From Gramella sp. MAR_2010_147 (GTDB lineage Bacteria; Bacteroidota; Bacteroidia; Flavobacteriales; Flavobacteriaceae), in NCBI RefSeq assembly GCF_900105135.1, contig NZ_LT629741.1:1860001-1924000 (forward strand): a stretch of 64,000 bases of DNA. Reading direction: 5' to 3'. The position numbers and the translations under genes are program-made. Within the stretch, counting starts at the first letter, position 1. The number at the start of each line of letters is the position of its first letter. Below the pieces are notes generated by a model. It ran no database searches, was not told the DNA's origin, and saw only the letters and a program-made list of their open reading frames with translations. Positions 34,700 through 42,617 of the stretch are shown in pieces.

Positions 34700-35314
34700 A
34701 TGGAATTACTCTTTATAGGACTGGCCGTCGGTGCCGTGATTGCTTACTTTATCTTTGCTGCTTTTAATAAAGATCGCTCAAAACTGAAAACCAGTGAACA
34801 GTCGGTTGTTTTGATGGATAAGATTAAAAGCGTCTGCAAATTCATTAGTATTGAAGGTGATTTTTCAGAGATCTATCATTACGAGAATATGAAAGAGAAG
34901 TACCTCAGTCTTGTTCTTGGAAAGAAAAAAGCAATTGTACTGGTAACAGCCAAGGCCCATATAGGCTTTGATCTCAGTAAGATTAGAATGGATAGTGATA
35001 ATGAGCAGAAAAAGATCATTCTTACTAATTTTCCTCAGCCGGAACTGTTAACCATCGAGACCGATTTTAAATATTATGACAAGCGGGAAGGATGGGCAAA
35101 TCCTTTTACCACTTCAGATCTTACAGATATTAACCGTGACGCGAAAAAGGCAATCGTAGACAAAATTCCTCAAAGCGGACTCATAGATCAGGCAAGAAAG
35201 GAAGCTCTTGACACTATAGTTTTAATGGAAAAGATCGTGGAAACCATTGGCTGGAAACTTGATTATACGGCCTTGACTATTGAAGATGCGAGCAATAACA
35301 AAATTGAAAAGTAA
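34700..35314 (+). CDS. DUF4230 protein with N-terminal membrane anchor
   Basis: 204 residues. One N-terminal helix (about 3-22) is followed by a soluble domain typical of DUF4230 (KSVCKFISIEGDFSEIYHYE, then KKAIVLVTAKAHIGFDLSK). The function is unknown. It is packed directly after the DUF4260 gene, so the cyclase, DUF4260 and DUF4230 genes probably share a transcript. Confidence 0.8.
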   Translation: MELLFIGLAVGAVIAYFIFAAFNKDRSKLKTSEQSVVLMDKIKSVCKFISIEGDFSEIYHYENMKEKYLSLVLGKKKAIVLVTAKAHIGFDLSKIRMDSDNEQKKIILTNFPQPELLTIETDFKYYDKREGWANPFTTSDLTDINRDAKKAIVDKIPQSGLIDQARKEALDTIVLMEKIVETIGWKLDYTALTIEDASNNKIEK

Positions 35315-35321
35315 TAATGCA

Positions 35322-35402
35322 GAGATGCTGAAACAAGTTCAGCATGACGACTTTTTACCTTAATTGGTTTTATTACGTCACCCTGAACTCGTTTTAAGGT
35401 CT
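35322..35402. repeat. Inverted pair of family-1 palindromic repeats
   Basis: The forward copy at 35322-35349 has stem ATGCTGAA/TTCAGCAT and ends TGACG. A reverse-oriented, decayed copy at 35376-35402 begins CGTCACCCTGAA. They face each other, as in the other clusters, and fill the gap between two genes. Confidence 0.8.
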
Positions 35403-35415
35403 AAAAATCAGAAAA

Positions 35416-35775
35416 ATGAACATCGACACTTTCAGAGACTATTGCCTTAATAAAAAAGGAGTGACTGAAGGCCTCCCTTTTGGCCCGGATAACCTTGTGC
35501 TGAAAGTTATGGGCAAAATGTTCTCTATCGTTTCTTTAGATGAAGTTCCGCTGCGGGCAAATCTAAAATGCGATCCCGAAAGAGCGATCGATCTTAGAGA
35601 AGAATATGAGGAAAATATTCTGCCGGGCTATCATATGAACAAGCAACATTGGAACACCATGATTCTAGACGGAACAATCGAACCAAAACTGGTCTTTGAA
35701 TTGATAGATCATTCTTATAAGCTGGTGTTTGATGGCCTTACCAAAAAATTAAAAAAGGAACTTGAAGATTTATAA
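35416..35775 (+). CDS. MmcQ/YjbR family protein
   Basis: 119 residues. The opening FRDYCLNKKGVTEGLPFGPD and the later MNKQHWNTMILDGTI are characteristic of the MmcQ/YjbR family, small double-wing proteins thought to bind DNA. Length is normal. It overlaps the following MutS-like gene by one base (TAATG), so the two are coupled. Confidence 0.9.
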   Translation: MNIDTFRDYCLNKKGVTEGLPFGPDNLVLKVMGKMFSIVSLDEVPLRANLKCDPERAIDLREEYEENILPGYHMNKQHWNTMILDGTIEPKLVFELIDHSYKLVFDGLTKKLKKELEDL

Positions 35776-37553
35776 TGACAGAAGCTGAAAATTTTTACTC
35801 CTCCCGAAGAGCAACATATACCGAATTAAAAAAGCGAATAACCAAAAGATTAGCACTTTCCAGCTCGCTAAGACTACTCGTTTTTCTGTCTTTATGTGCT
35901 GCCATTTATTTTTTCTATGGAAATATCACTATCCTGCTCCCACTGGGTATGGTGCTTATCGCTGGTTTTATTTTTCTTATCTCCAGACATACAGATCTAA
36001 AAAAGGAACAGGAAAAATTGAAGGCGCTTATAGATATAAATCAGCAGGAATTAAGAATTCTGGAAACAAGAGATTTTTCTGATTTGCCCGATGGAAAGAA
36101 ATTCGAACCAGAAGATCATGAATTTTCCAGGGATATTGACCTTTTTGGAAAGAAGTCTTTTTTTCAGTTTCTGAACAGAACGTCTCTTAGAGAAGGAAAA
36201 GCCAGACTGGCGAACATTCTTCTTGCAAATAGAACGCTTGATATTTTAAAGAAACAGGAGGCGGTTAAAGAACTTGCTTCCAAGGCCGACTGGAGGCAGA
36301 ATTATTCTGCTACCGCAACACTCGTAAAAACCGAAACAGACTCTAAGTTCATTCTCAACTGGATTCGTAATTACAAAAGTTTCGTGCCAGAATATATAAA
36401 GTGGCTCCCGGCAGTTTTTTCAATATTATCAGTTGGCGTGCTTTGCATTTTTTATTTTGACATCATCGGTTTTTCACAGGTACTTCTGTGGTATATAATT
36501 GGAGTTCTTATAACCGGAGTTTTTCTAAAAAAAATCAATGAATTATCGGGAACGGTAAGCAAGATTCAGGATACTTTTCAGCAATATCACCAGCTCCTTT
36601 CTTTTCTGGAGAAAGAAGAATTCGAATCAGAATTAATGCTGGAAGTGAAAACTTCGATCACCTCCGAATCTAAGAAAGCTTCAGAAATTCTAAAAGAATT
36701 TTCCAAAGCAATTGATGCACTGGATCAGCGAAATAATCTATTATTCGCGATCTTTGCCAACGGATTTCTGCTATGGGACCTAAGACAAAGTTACCGACTT
36801 GAAAAATGGATCGAGCATCATCACACCGCTGTAGAACATTGGTTTGAAGCGGTAGAAAGAACCGACGCTTATAATAGTCTGGGGAATTTTGCTTTTAACC
36901 ATTCGCATTATCAATTTCCTGAAATTTTGAAAAAAGGCGGTGGAATTACTGCCAAAAATCTGGGGCATCCGTTACTGGACCCAAACAAGCGTGTTGATAA
37001 TGATTTCAGAATAGATGGTGAACAGTTCTTTATCATTACAGGAGCAAATATGGCGGGAAAAAGTACCTTTTTACGTACGGTCGCCTTGCAGATCGTAATG
37101 GCTAATATAGGACTTCCCGTTTGTGCAGATTCCTGTAGTTATTCTCCAACAAAGCTAATTAGTAGTATGCGCACCAATGATTCTTTGGGAGATGATGAAT
37201 CTTACTTCTTTTCAGAATTAAAGAGGTTGAAATTCATTGTAGATAAAATTCAAACCGAAGATTATTTTATCATTCTTGATGAGATCCTAAAAGGAACTAA
37301 CAGTACCGACAAAGCGATAGGCTCCCGAAAATTTGTGCAACGTTTGGTTGGCACCCATTCTACCGGGATTATTGCCACGCACGACCTCAGCTTATGTGAG
37401 ATCAGCAAAGAACTGGATGAGGTTAAAAATTTCTATTTTGATGCGGAGATCGTAAATGATGAACTTCATTTTGACTATCATTTGAAGGATGGTATATGCC
37501 AGAATATGAATGCTTCATTTTTACTTCGGAAAATGAAAATTGTAGAGGAATAA
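35775..37553 (+). CDS. Membrane-anchored MutS-family ATPase
   Basis: 592 residues. The C-terminal MutS ATPase domain has Walker A GANMAGKS (423-430), SSMRTNDSLGDDESYF, Walker B FIILDE (498-503) and GTNSTDKAIGSRKF. It lacks the N-terminal mismatch-reading domain and instead has two pairs of predicted helices (about residues 33-70 and 208-250). It therefore looks tied to the membrane, unlike MutS1. Such MutS-like proteins are known in Bacteroidota but have no settled role. It is coupled to the MmcQ/YjbR gene. Confidence 0.88.
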   Translation: MTEAENFYSSRRATYTELKKRITKRLALSSSLRLLVFLSLCAAIYFFYGNITILLPLGMVLIAGFIFLISRHTDLKKEQEKLKALIDINQQELRILETRDFSDLPDGKKFEPEDHEFSRDIDLFGKKSFFQFLNRTSLREGKARLANILLANRTLDILKKQEAVKELASKADWRQNYSATATLVKTETDSKFILNWIRNYKSFVPEYIKWLPAVFSILSVGVLCIFYFDIIGFSQVLLWYIIGVLITGVFLKKINELSGTVSKIQDTFQQYHQLLSFLEKEEFESELMLEVKTSITSESKKASEILKEFSKAIDALDQRNNLLFAIFANGFLLWDLRQSYRLEKWIEHHHTAVEHWFEAVERTDAYNSLGNFAFNHSHYQFPEILKKGGGITAKNLGHPLLDPNKRVDNDFRIDGEQFFIITGANMAGKSTFLRTVALQIVMANIGLPVCADSCSYSPTKLISSMRTNDSLGDDESYFFSELKRLKFIVDKIQTEDYFIILDEILKGTNSTDKAIGSRKFVQRLVGTHSTGIIATHDLSLCEISKELDEVKNFYFDAEIVNDELHFDYHLKDGICQNMNASFLLRKMKIVEE

Positions 37554-37559
37554 ATTGGG

Positions 37560-37752
37560 GAGATGCTGAAACGAGTTCCGCATGAGGATAAACCTTTCAC
37601 ATGGAGCGAAGTCGAAATATGATATTCAATAGGTATGCTTCAACTTCGCTCAGCATGACAATGTATCAAAATGCCAGATTATGAGATGCTGAATCAAGTT
37701 CAGCATGACGGCGTTCAAAATAAACGTCACCCTGAACTCGATTCAGGGTCTT
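37560..37752. repeat. REP-like repeats left of the GIY-YIG gene
   Basis: A decayed family-1 copy (37560-37586) is followed by a fragment at 37634-37660 (TTCAACTTCGCTCAGCATGA). A clean head-to-head pair then follows: forward at 37683-37710 (stem ATGCTGAA/TTCAGCAT) and reverse at 37725-37752 (stem ACCCTGAA/TTCAGGGT), 14 bases apart. The pair ends 11 bases before the nuclease gene. Confidence 0.85.
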
Positions 37753-37763
37753 TACTTTTGAAA

Positions 37764-38048
37764 ATGAAAAAAAGTTATATCTACATACTTTCTAATAAAA
37801 ATAGAACTGTCCTGTATATAGGTGTAACTAATAATTTGATCAAAAGAATTACAGAACATAAGAATAAAATAGGCTCGGATTTTTCAAAAAAATATAATCT
37901 TGAATATTTACTTTACTTTGAAGAATTTACTGACATCACCCAGGCTATTTTAAGAGAAAAGCAATTAAAGAACTGGCGAAAAGAATGGAAATGGGATTTG
38001 ATTAAGACACTCAATCCAAACTTGAAAGATTTATTTTCTGAATTATGA
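37764..38048 (+). CDS. Small stand-alone GIY-YIG nuclease
   Basis: 94 residues from the ATG at 37764. Only one domain is present, with the GIY-YIG core YIYILSNKNRTVLYIGVTNN, the arginine-helix RITEHKNK and a later EKQLKNWRKEWK motif. A longer start at 37671 would only translate the repeat and is rejected. The family includes UvrC-like, homing and other DNA-cutting enzymes; this short form has no known target. Its stop codon overlaps by two bases the next copy of the palindromic repeat, and a matching pair lies just upstream. Confidence 0.88.
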   Translation: MKKSYIYILSNKNRTVLYIGVTNNLIKRITEHKNKIGSDFSKKYNLEYLLYFEEFTDITQAILREKQLKNWRKEWKWDLIKTLNPNLKDLFSEL

Positions 38049-38131
38049 GATGCTGAATCAAGTTCAGCATGACGAGTTCTTTTATAATTTCTTATACCCA
38101 AGACGTCACCCTGAACTTGATTCAGGGTCTC
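38047..38131. repeat. REP-like repeat pair right of the GIY-YIG gene
   Basis: A forward family-1 copy at 38047-38074 (stem ATGCTGAA/TTCAGCAT) starts inside the nuclease stop codon. A reverse copy at 38104-38131 (stem ACCCTGAA/TTCAGGGT) faces it. Order and orientation repeat the pair on the left side of the gene. Confidence 0.85.
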
Positions 38132-38164
38132 ACTCAAATAAATATTTGCCCCTATATTTGCCAA

Positions 38165-39169
38165 ATGGATTCATTGACCCAAATCGTATTAGGTGCCGCT
38201 GTAGGCGAAGCGGTTTTAGGAAAGAAAGTCGGCAATAAAGCCATGCTTTATGGCGCGATCGCCGGCACCATCCCAGACCTGGACACCTTCGTGGGTAACT
38301 TTTTCGATACCATCACCGCCATTGAAATCCATCGTGGCTTTTCACACTCCATAGTTTTTGCAATTGTCTTCGCCCCTATTTTTGGCTGGCTTATTTCAAA
38401 GATCGAATCTAAGTCGGTTGCCAACTGGAAAAACTGGTCATGGCTCATGTTCTGGGGACTTTTCACCCATCCGCTACTCGATGCTCACACTACATGGGGA
38501 ACCCAGTTATTCTGGCCTTTTGATCTAAGGCTGGCTTATAAGAATATCTTTGTAATAGATCCGCTGTATACACTTCCTTTCCTGATATTTCTAATCCTGG
38601 CAATGCGTCTTAAACGCACCGACCCTAAAAGGAAAAAGTTCAACCAAATCGGATTGATAGTAAGCAGTATCTATTTACTGGTGCTCACACCAGCCTTGAA
38701 ATTCTATACATTTCAGCAATTTGAAGATGCTCTGGAAACTCAGAATATTAAATATGAGCGAATGGACACAAGACCTACTCCTCTAAATACCATACTATGG
38801 ACAGCAAATATCGAGACCGAAGATGCTTTTTTAATCGGTAATTATTCGATTTTTGATACGCAGCCTATTGATTTCTACAGCATTCCTAAAAATTACACTC
38901 TTGCTGAAAATCTAAAAGACGATCCAAATCTTCATCGGTTGATTCAAATTTCTGAAGGCTGGTATACCTTTTCTTCGAAAAATGATCATTTATATTTCAA
39001 TGATCTAAGATTTGGAAACCTGGATATTGAAGATCCGGATTCAGAATTTATCTTCAGCTATAAATTAGCTAAAGAGCATGGTGAGTTAACGGCTACGGAA
39101 ACCGAAAAGGAAATGACCGATGCGAAAAACCTTCTCCCCAGACTTTGGACACGCATTCTCGGTAATTAG
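38165..39169 (+). CDS. YdjM/DUF457-like membrane-bound metal-dependent hydrolase
   Basis: 334 residues from the ATG at 38165, giving MDSLTQIVLGAAVGEAVLGK, the family's usual start. A start at 38069 would translate repeat DNA and is rejected. Metal-site candidates are IPDLDTFVG and HRGFSHSI near the N-terminus and THPLLDAHTTWGTQ (about residues 98-111). Several helices and a soluble C-terminal part follow. Relatives such as YdjM are inner-membrane proteins of unknown substrate. Confidence 0.87.
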   Translation: MDSLTQIVLGAAVGEAVLGKKVGNKAMLYGAIAGTIPDLDTFVGNFFDTITAIEIHRGFSHSIVFAIVFAPIFGWLISKIESKSVANWKNWSWLMFWGLFTHPLLDAHTTWGTQLFWPFDLRLAYKNIFVIDPLYTLPFLIFLILAMRLKRTDPKRKKFNQIGLIVSSIYLLVLTPALKFYTFQQFEDALETQNIKYERMDTRPTPLNTILWTANIETEDAFLIGNYSIFDTQPIDFYSIPKNYTLAENLKDDPNLHRLIQISEGWYTFSSKNDHLYFNDLRFGNLDIEDPDSEFIFSYKLAKEHGELTATETEKEMTDAKNLLPRLWTRILGN

Positions 39170-39200
39170 GAACTCAATTCTTAAGATTAAACAGGAAAAG

Positions 39201-39300
39201 CGTCATTCTGAACTTGATTTAGAATCTTTTATTATTTGATTCTGAATTTAAAATGAGATCCTGAAATCGAAGATTCGACGGAGTTCAAATAAATTCGTGG
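39201..39300. repeat. Decayed REP-like repeats
   Basis: A family-1 copy at 39201-39229 has stem ATTCTGAA/TTTAGAAT, a further stem variant. A broken copy follows from about 39254 (GAGATCCTGAAATC) to the GGTGACG at 39299. The rest of this 197-base gap holds nothing recognisable. Confidence 0.65.
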
Positions 39301-39366
39301 TGACGAATTCACAGTTTTCACGATTCAAGGTATTTACATTTATTATATTTAGGGAAAATTCTATTT

Positions 39367-41076
39367 ATGCGGCTATTCCCGGTGATTTTTGCCTTATTTC
39401 TGCTTATTTCAAGTTCCGTCATTGCTCAAAAAGATTCTATTGCCCTTGAAAAGATCATCACGGAGTTTCAGGATTATGAACCTTACAAGCGTTCAGATTA
39501 TCCACTCGGACTTTATTCTGAAGAGCATTATAAAAATCAGGCTGATTTTGCTGAAGACCTGCTGGAAGAACTGAGAGACCTCGAATTGGAAAAACTTTCA
39601 GAAACTCAAAAGATCTCGGTGGAATTACTAAAATATGACCTGAGAAATACGGTAAAAACCTATGAATTCAAGGAATATTTGAATCCGCTGCTTTCTGATG
39701 CCGGCTTTCATTTAAGTCTGAATTACCACATAAGAGATCTTAATAATTATGCACAGGTAAGAGCTTACCTCAACAAATTGAATGCTATTCCTACTTATGT
39801 AGATCAGCATTTCGTTTTACTGCGTAAAGGTTTAAAAGACGGAATTACCCAGCCACTGGTGATCTTTGAAGGTTATGAGAGCACTTATGACAGCCAGATC
39901 GTAGACGATTATAAGGACAGTTATTTTTATAAACCTTTTGAAGATCTTCCTTCAACCTTATCTGAAAAACAAAAGGATTCAGTTTTAAATGCTGCGAAAA
40001 TGGCTATTACAAAGAATGTGATCCCGGAGTTTAAAAGAATCAAATCATTCTTTGAAACTGAGTATTTTCCAAAAACCAGAAAAACACTCGGAGTTTCTGA
40101 GACTCCAAACGGCCGGGAACATTATGACTATTTGCTAGAATATTATACTACTTTGAACCTTAGTGCAGATGAAGTACACAATATTGGTATAGAGGAAGTA
40201 AAAAGGATCAATACTGAAATGAAAAAGGTAATGGCCAAAACTGACTTTAAAGGCACTTTTTCAGAATTCTTTGATTTCTTAAGAACCGATGAACAATTCT
40301 ATGCTCAGACTCCGGAAGAATTGCTGATGTTCGCTCGTGATATTTCTAAAAGGATCGATGCGAAATTACCGGCCTATTTCACCAAACTTCCGCGAAAACC
40401 TTATGGAGTAGCAGAAGTTCCAGCGGCTATTGCACCAAAATATACCACCGGAAGATATATTGGCGCTTCCAACGAAACTCAGCCGGGATATTACTGGGTA
40501 AACACTTATGACCTGCCTAGCCGTCCAAAATACGTTTTACCTTCTCTTACCGCACATGAAGCGGTTCCAGGTCATCATTTACAGATCTCATTGAACAATG
40601 AATTGGGGGAGGATTTTCCGAAATTCAGAAAAAACTTTTACATCTCCGCATTTGGGGAAGGCTGGGGTTTATATTCAGAGTTTTTAGCAGAAGAAATGGG
40701 TATTTATCGTAATCCCTATGAAGTCTTCGGAAAGCTTACTTACGAACAGTGGCGCGCCTGTAGACTGGTAGTCGATACCGGCATCCATGCAGAAGGCTGG
40801 ACCAGAGAGGAGGCCGTAGATTTTATGGAAAAGAACACTGCACTTTCCATTCATGAGATCAATACCGAAGTAGACCGATATATTTCCTGGCCGGGGCAGG
40901 CTGTATCTTATAAGATTGGAGAATTGAAGATAAGGGAGCTTAGAAAGAAAGCCGAAGAAGCGCTAGGAACAGAGTTCGATATCAGGAAATTCCATGAAGT
41001 GATCCTTGAAGAAGGTGTGGTCACTTTGCCGATTCTCGAGCAAAGGGTGATGAATTATATCAAATCTAATTCTTAA
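39367..41076 (+). CDS. DUF885 family secreted peptidase-like protein
   Basis: 569 residues. A signal peptide (FPVIFALFLLISSSVIAQ) is followed by the DUF885 domain with the zinc-type motif LTAHEAVPGHHLQ (about residues 395-407) and GEGWGLYSEFLAEEMG downstream, which would supply the third metal ligand. The family resembles M32/M3-like metallopeptidases, so a peptide-cleaving role outside the cytoplasm is likely but the substrate is unknown. It stands alone. Confidence 0.88.
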   Translation: MRLFPVIFALFLLISSSVIAQKDSIALEKIITEFQDYEPYKRSDYPLGLYSEEHYKNQADFAEDLLEELRDLELEKLSETQKISVELLKYDLRNTVKTYEFKEYLNPLLSDAGFHLSLNYHIRDLNNYAQVRAYLNKLNAIPTYVDQHFVLLRKGLKDGITQPLVIFEGYESTYDSQIVDDYKDSYFYKPFEDLPSTLSEKQKDSVLNAAKMAITKNVIPEFKRIKSFFETEYFPKTRKTLGVSETPNGREHYDYLLEYYTTLNLSADEVHNIGIEEVKRINTEMKKVMAKTDFKGTFSEFFDFLRTDEQFYAQTPEELLMFARDISKRIDAKLPAYFTKLPRKPYGVAEVPAAIAPKYTTGRYIGASNETQPGYYWVNTYDLPSRPKYVLPSLTAHEAVPGHHLQISLNNELGEDFPKFRKNFYISAFGEGWGLYSEFLAEEMGIYRNPYEVFGKLTYEQWRACRLVVDTGIHAEGWTREEAVDFMEKNTALSIHEINTEVDRYISWPGQAVSYKIGELKIRELRKKAEEALGTEFDIRKFHEVILEEGVVTLPILEQRVMNYIKSNS

Positions 41077-41124
41077 CAATAAAAAAGTAGTTCAAGAATA
41101 AATTTCATGCGCCTGAGTTTAAAT

Positions 41125-41132
41125 TATCTTTG
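41125..41132 (+). promoter_or_regulatory. Putative -7 box for the PhnA-like gene
   Basis: TATCTTTG fits TAnnTTTG and lies 18 bases before the ATG at 41151. This supports that ATG over an upstream TTG at 41130, which lies within the box. Confidence 0.5.
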
Positions 41133-41150
41133 CAGGCAAATTCAGTTTTA

Positions 41151-41729
41151 ATGACTATTGAAGAAAATTTAAGACAACGTAGTGATTCCACCTGTGAATT
41201 ATGCGAAAATAAGGATCAATTGAATGTTTTTGAAGTTCCCGATTCACCTGAAGATGGATTGGACAGTAGTATTCTTATCTGCGAAACCTGCAAAACACAG
41301 ATAGAAGATCCTGAAAAAGTAGAGCCTAATCACTGGCGTTGCTTAAATGACAGTATGTGGAGTACGGTTCCGGCGGTTCAGGTGATGGCCTGGAGAATGT
41401 TACAACGGTTAAAAGCTGAAGGCTGGCCAAATGATCTTCTGGAGATGATGTATATGGAAGATGAAGTAAAAGCCTGGGCAAAAGCCGGAATTTCGGAAGA
41501 AAAATCAGGAAATAATATCATTCATAAAGACAGCAACGGAGCAATTATTGAAGTTGGAGATACCGTAGTCTTAACCAAAGATCTTAATGTAAAGGGTTCC
41601 AGTTTAACGGCGAAACGCGGAACTGCCGTAAGAAGAGTTTCCCTGGTTCATGATAATGCGGAACAAATTGAAGGAAAAGTAGAAGGGCAACAAATCGTGA
41701 TTCTCACGAAATTTGTGAAGAAAGTTTAA
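41151..41729 (+). CDS. PhnA/YjdM domain protein
   Basis: 192 residues. The N-terminal zinc ribbon has two cysteine pairs (CELCENKDQ and CETCKTQ) and a middle region with NHWRCLNDSMWSTVPAVQVM. The C-terminal PhnA domain contains KDSNGAIIEVGDTVVLTKDL. Despite the name, YjdM-type proteins are not shown to act on phosphonates and their role is unknown. The start is chosen by the promoter box just upstream. Confidence 0.88.
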   Translation: MTIEENLRQRSDSTCELCENKDQLNVFEVPDSPEDGLDSSILICETCKTQIEDPEKVEPNHWRCLNDSMWSTVPAVQVMAWRMLQRLKAEGWPNDLLEMMYMEDEVKAWAKAGISEEKSGNNIIHKDSNGAIIEVGDTVVLTKDLNVKGSSLTAKRGTAVRRVSLVHDNAEQIEGKVEGQQIVILTKFVKKV

Positions 41730-41742
41730 TTTCTCAAATTGG

Positions 41743-41890
41743 CGTCACCCTGAACTTGTTTCAGGGTCTCAAAATGAGATGCTGAATTAAGTTCAGCTTG
41801 ACGGTGTAAGCACTTTAAGGTCATTTCGAAGAAGCATAGCGAATAATAAATCTAATTCCAAAGGAGATTTCTCTCGCTGGTCGAAATCAC
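41743..41890. repeat. REP-like repeats of both families
   Basis: A family-1 pair lies tail-to-tail: reverse at 41743-41770 with stem ACCCTGAA/TTCAGGGT, and forward at 41776-41803 with one arm damaged. A family-2 inverted pair follows: GTCATTTCGAAG from 41820, and GAGATTTCTC...TCGAAAT at 41864-41890. Together they occupy nearly the whole 186-base gap. Confidence 0.8.
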
Positions 41891-41915
41891 ACAAGATAAT
41901 TCAAGAATAACAACT

Positions 41916-42134
41916 ATGGAATCACAACCAAATAACCCACTACACGGAGTAAAACTGGCAACTATCGTAGAAGAACTGCAAAAATATTATGGTTGGGATG
42001 GACTCGCCGACCGAATCAATATTAACTGTTTTAAAAGTAATCCTACCATAAAATCCAGCCTTAAGTTTTTAAGAAAAACTCCATGGGCTCGGGAAAAAGT
42101 GGAAAGACTTTATCTTAGAACTGATTTTAAGTAA
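41916..42134 (+). CDS. VF530 family (DUF2132) DNA-binding protein
   Basis: 72 residues. [20 protein letters not shown] and the [20 protein letters not shown] segment identify the VF530/DUF2132 family, a small helical protein similar to a DNA-binding fold. Length is normal. It lies between repeat clusters with a short unknown membrane protein behind it. Confidence 0.9.
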   Translation: MESQPNNPLHGVKLATIVEELQKYYGWDGLADRININCFKSNPTIKSSLKFLRKTPWAREKVERLYLRTDFK

Positions 42135-42194
42135 ACTCATTCATAAACCACAGATTAGGAATTAGTATTTTTAAAGAATGCTAAAGCTGAAAAT

Positions 42195-42371
42195 ATGAAT
42201 AAGCGAAAAATACAATTATTGTTTTCAATCGGAATATTAATTGTCGCCGGTTCTCAAGTGATTTGGCATTATTTAGAAATACCAGATTTTCTAAATGGTG
42301 CACTCATCGGCCTTGGAATTGGATTATTACTTTTCGCAATACGTAAGAACAACTCCTGGAAAACCCTTTAA
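42195..42371 (+). CDS. Short two-helix membrane protein
   Basis: 58 residues starting MNKRKIQLLFSIGILIVAGS. Two hydrophobic helices (about 7-24 and 34-49) are joined by a short polar turn, and the tail is basic. No family is recognised. The clean signal-like hydrophobic layout and its position 60 bases after the VF530 gene make it a likely real gene, though codon evidence is thin because of its size. Confidence 0.55.
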   Translation: MNKRKIQLLFSIGILIVAGSQVIWHYLEIPDFLNGALIGLGIGLLLFAIRKNNSWKTL

Positions 42372-42422
42372 ATTAGAATAAACTTTCATAAGATCTCTCC
42401 CTGTAGCCCAGATGACATTCGA

Positions 42423-42550
42423 GAAGATCCTGAAACAAGTTCAGGATGAAGGCTAATTTTCAGATGTCATTTAGAAGTAGTGAAACGAATGAGAAATCTC
42501 ACAACAAAAATTTAGCTAAAAATAGATTTCTCCCTGCGGTCGAAATGACA
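42423..42550. repeat. REP-like repeats of both families
   Basis: A family-1 copy at 42423-42450 has stem ATCCTGAA/TTCAGGAT. A family-2 inverted pair follows: a forward copy at 42466-42501 running from GTCATTTAGAAG to GAGAAATCTCA, and a reverse copy at 42524-42550 running from AGATTTCTCC to TCGAAATGACA. No gene lies in this 246-base gap. Confidence 0.8.
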
Positions 42551-42562
42551 AGGATAAAGCCA

Positions 42563-42599
42563 TAAATTCAAAGCCCGGCAATCGCCGGGCTTTGAATTT
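42563..42599. terminator. Strong hairpin terminator
   Basis: The arms AAATTCAAAGCCCGGC and GCCGGGCTTTGAATTT surround a four-base loop. It stands 19 bases beyond the stop of the minus-strand M49 peptidase gene, which it probably terminates. There is only a modest T-run. Confidence 0.75.
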
Positions 42600-42617
42600 A
42601 TTATGAGGAATGAAATT

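Noticed and set aside
37671..37763. 31-residue N-terminal extension of the GIY-YIG protein
   Set aside because: It is the translation of the palindromic repeats themselves (LNQVQHD, RHPELDSGS). The nuclease domain begins at the ATG at 37764.
38069..38164. N-terminal extension of the YdjM-like protein
   Set aside because: It translates repeat DNA. The conserved start MDSLTQIVLG is at 38165.
42563..42599. Strong hairpin considered as a member of the REP-like families
   Set aside because: Its stem (AAAGCCCGGC) shares no sequence with either family and its place after a stop codon fits a terminator.
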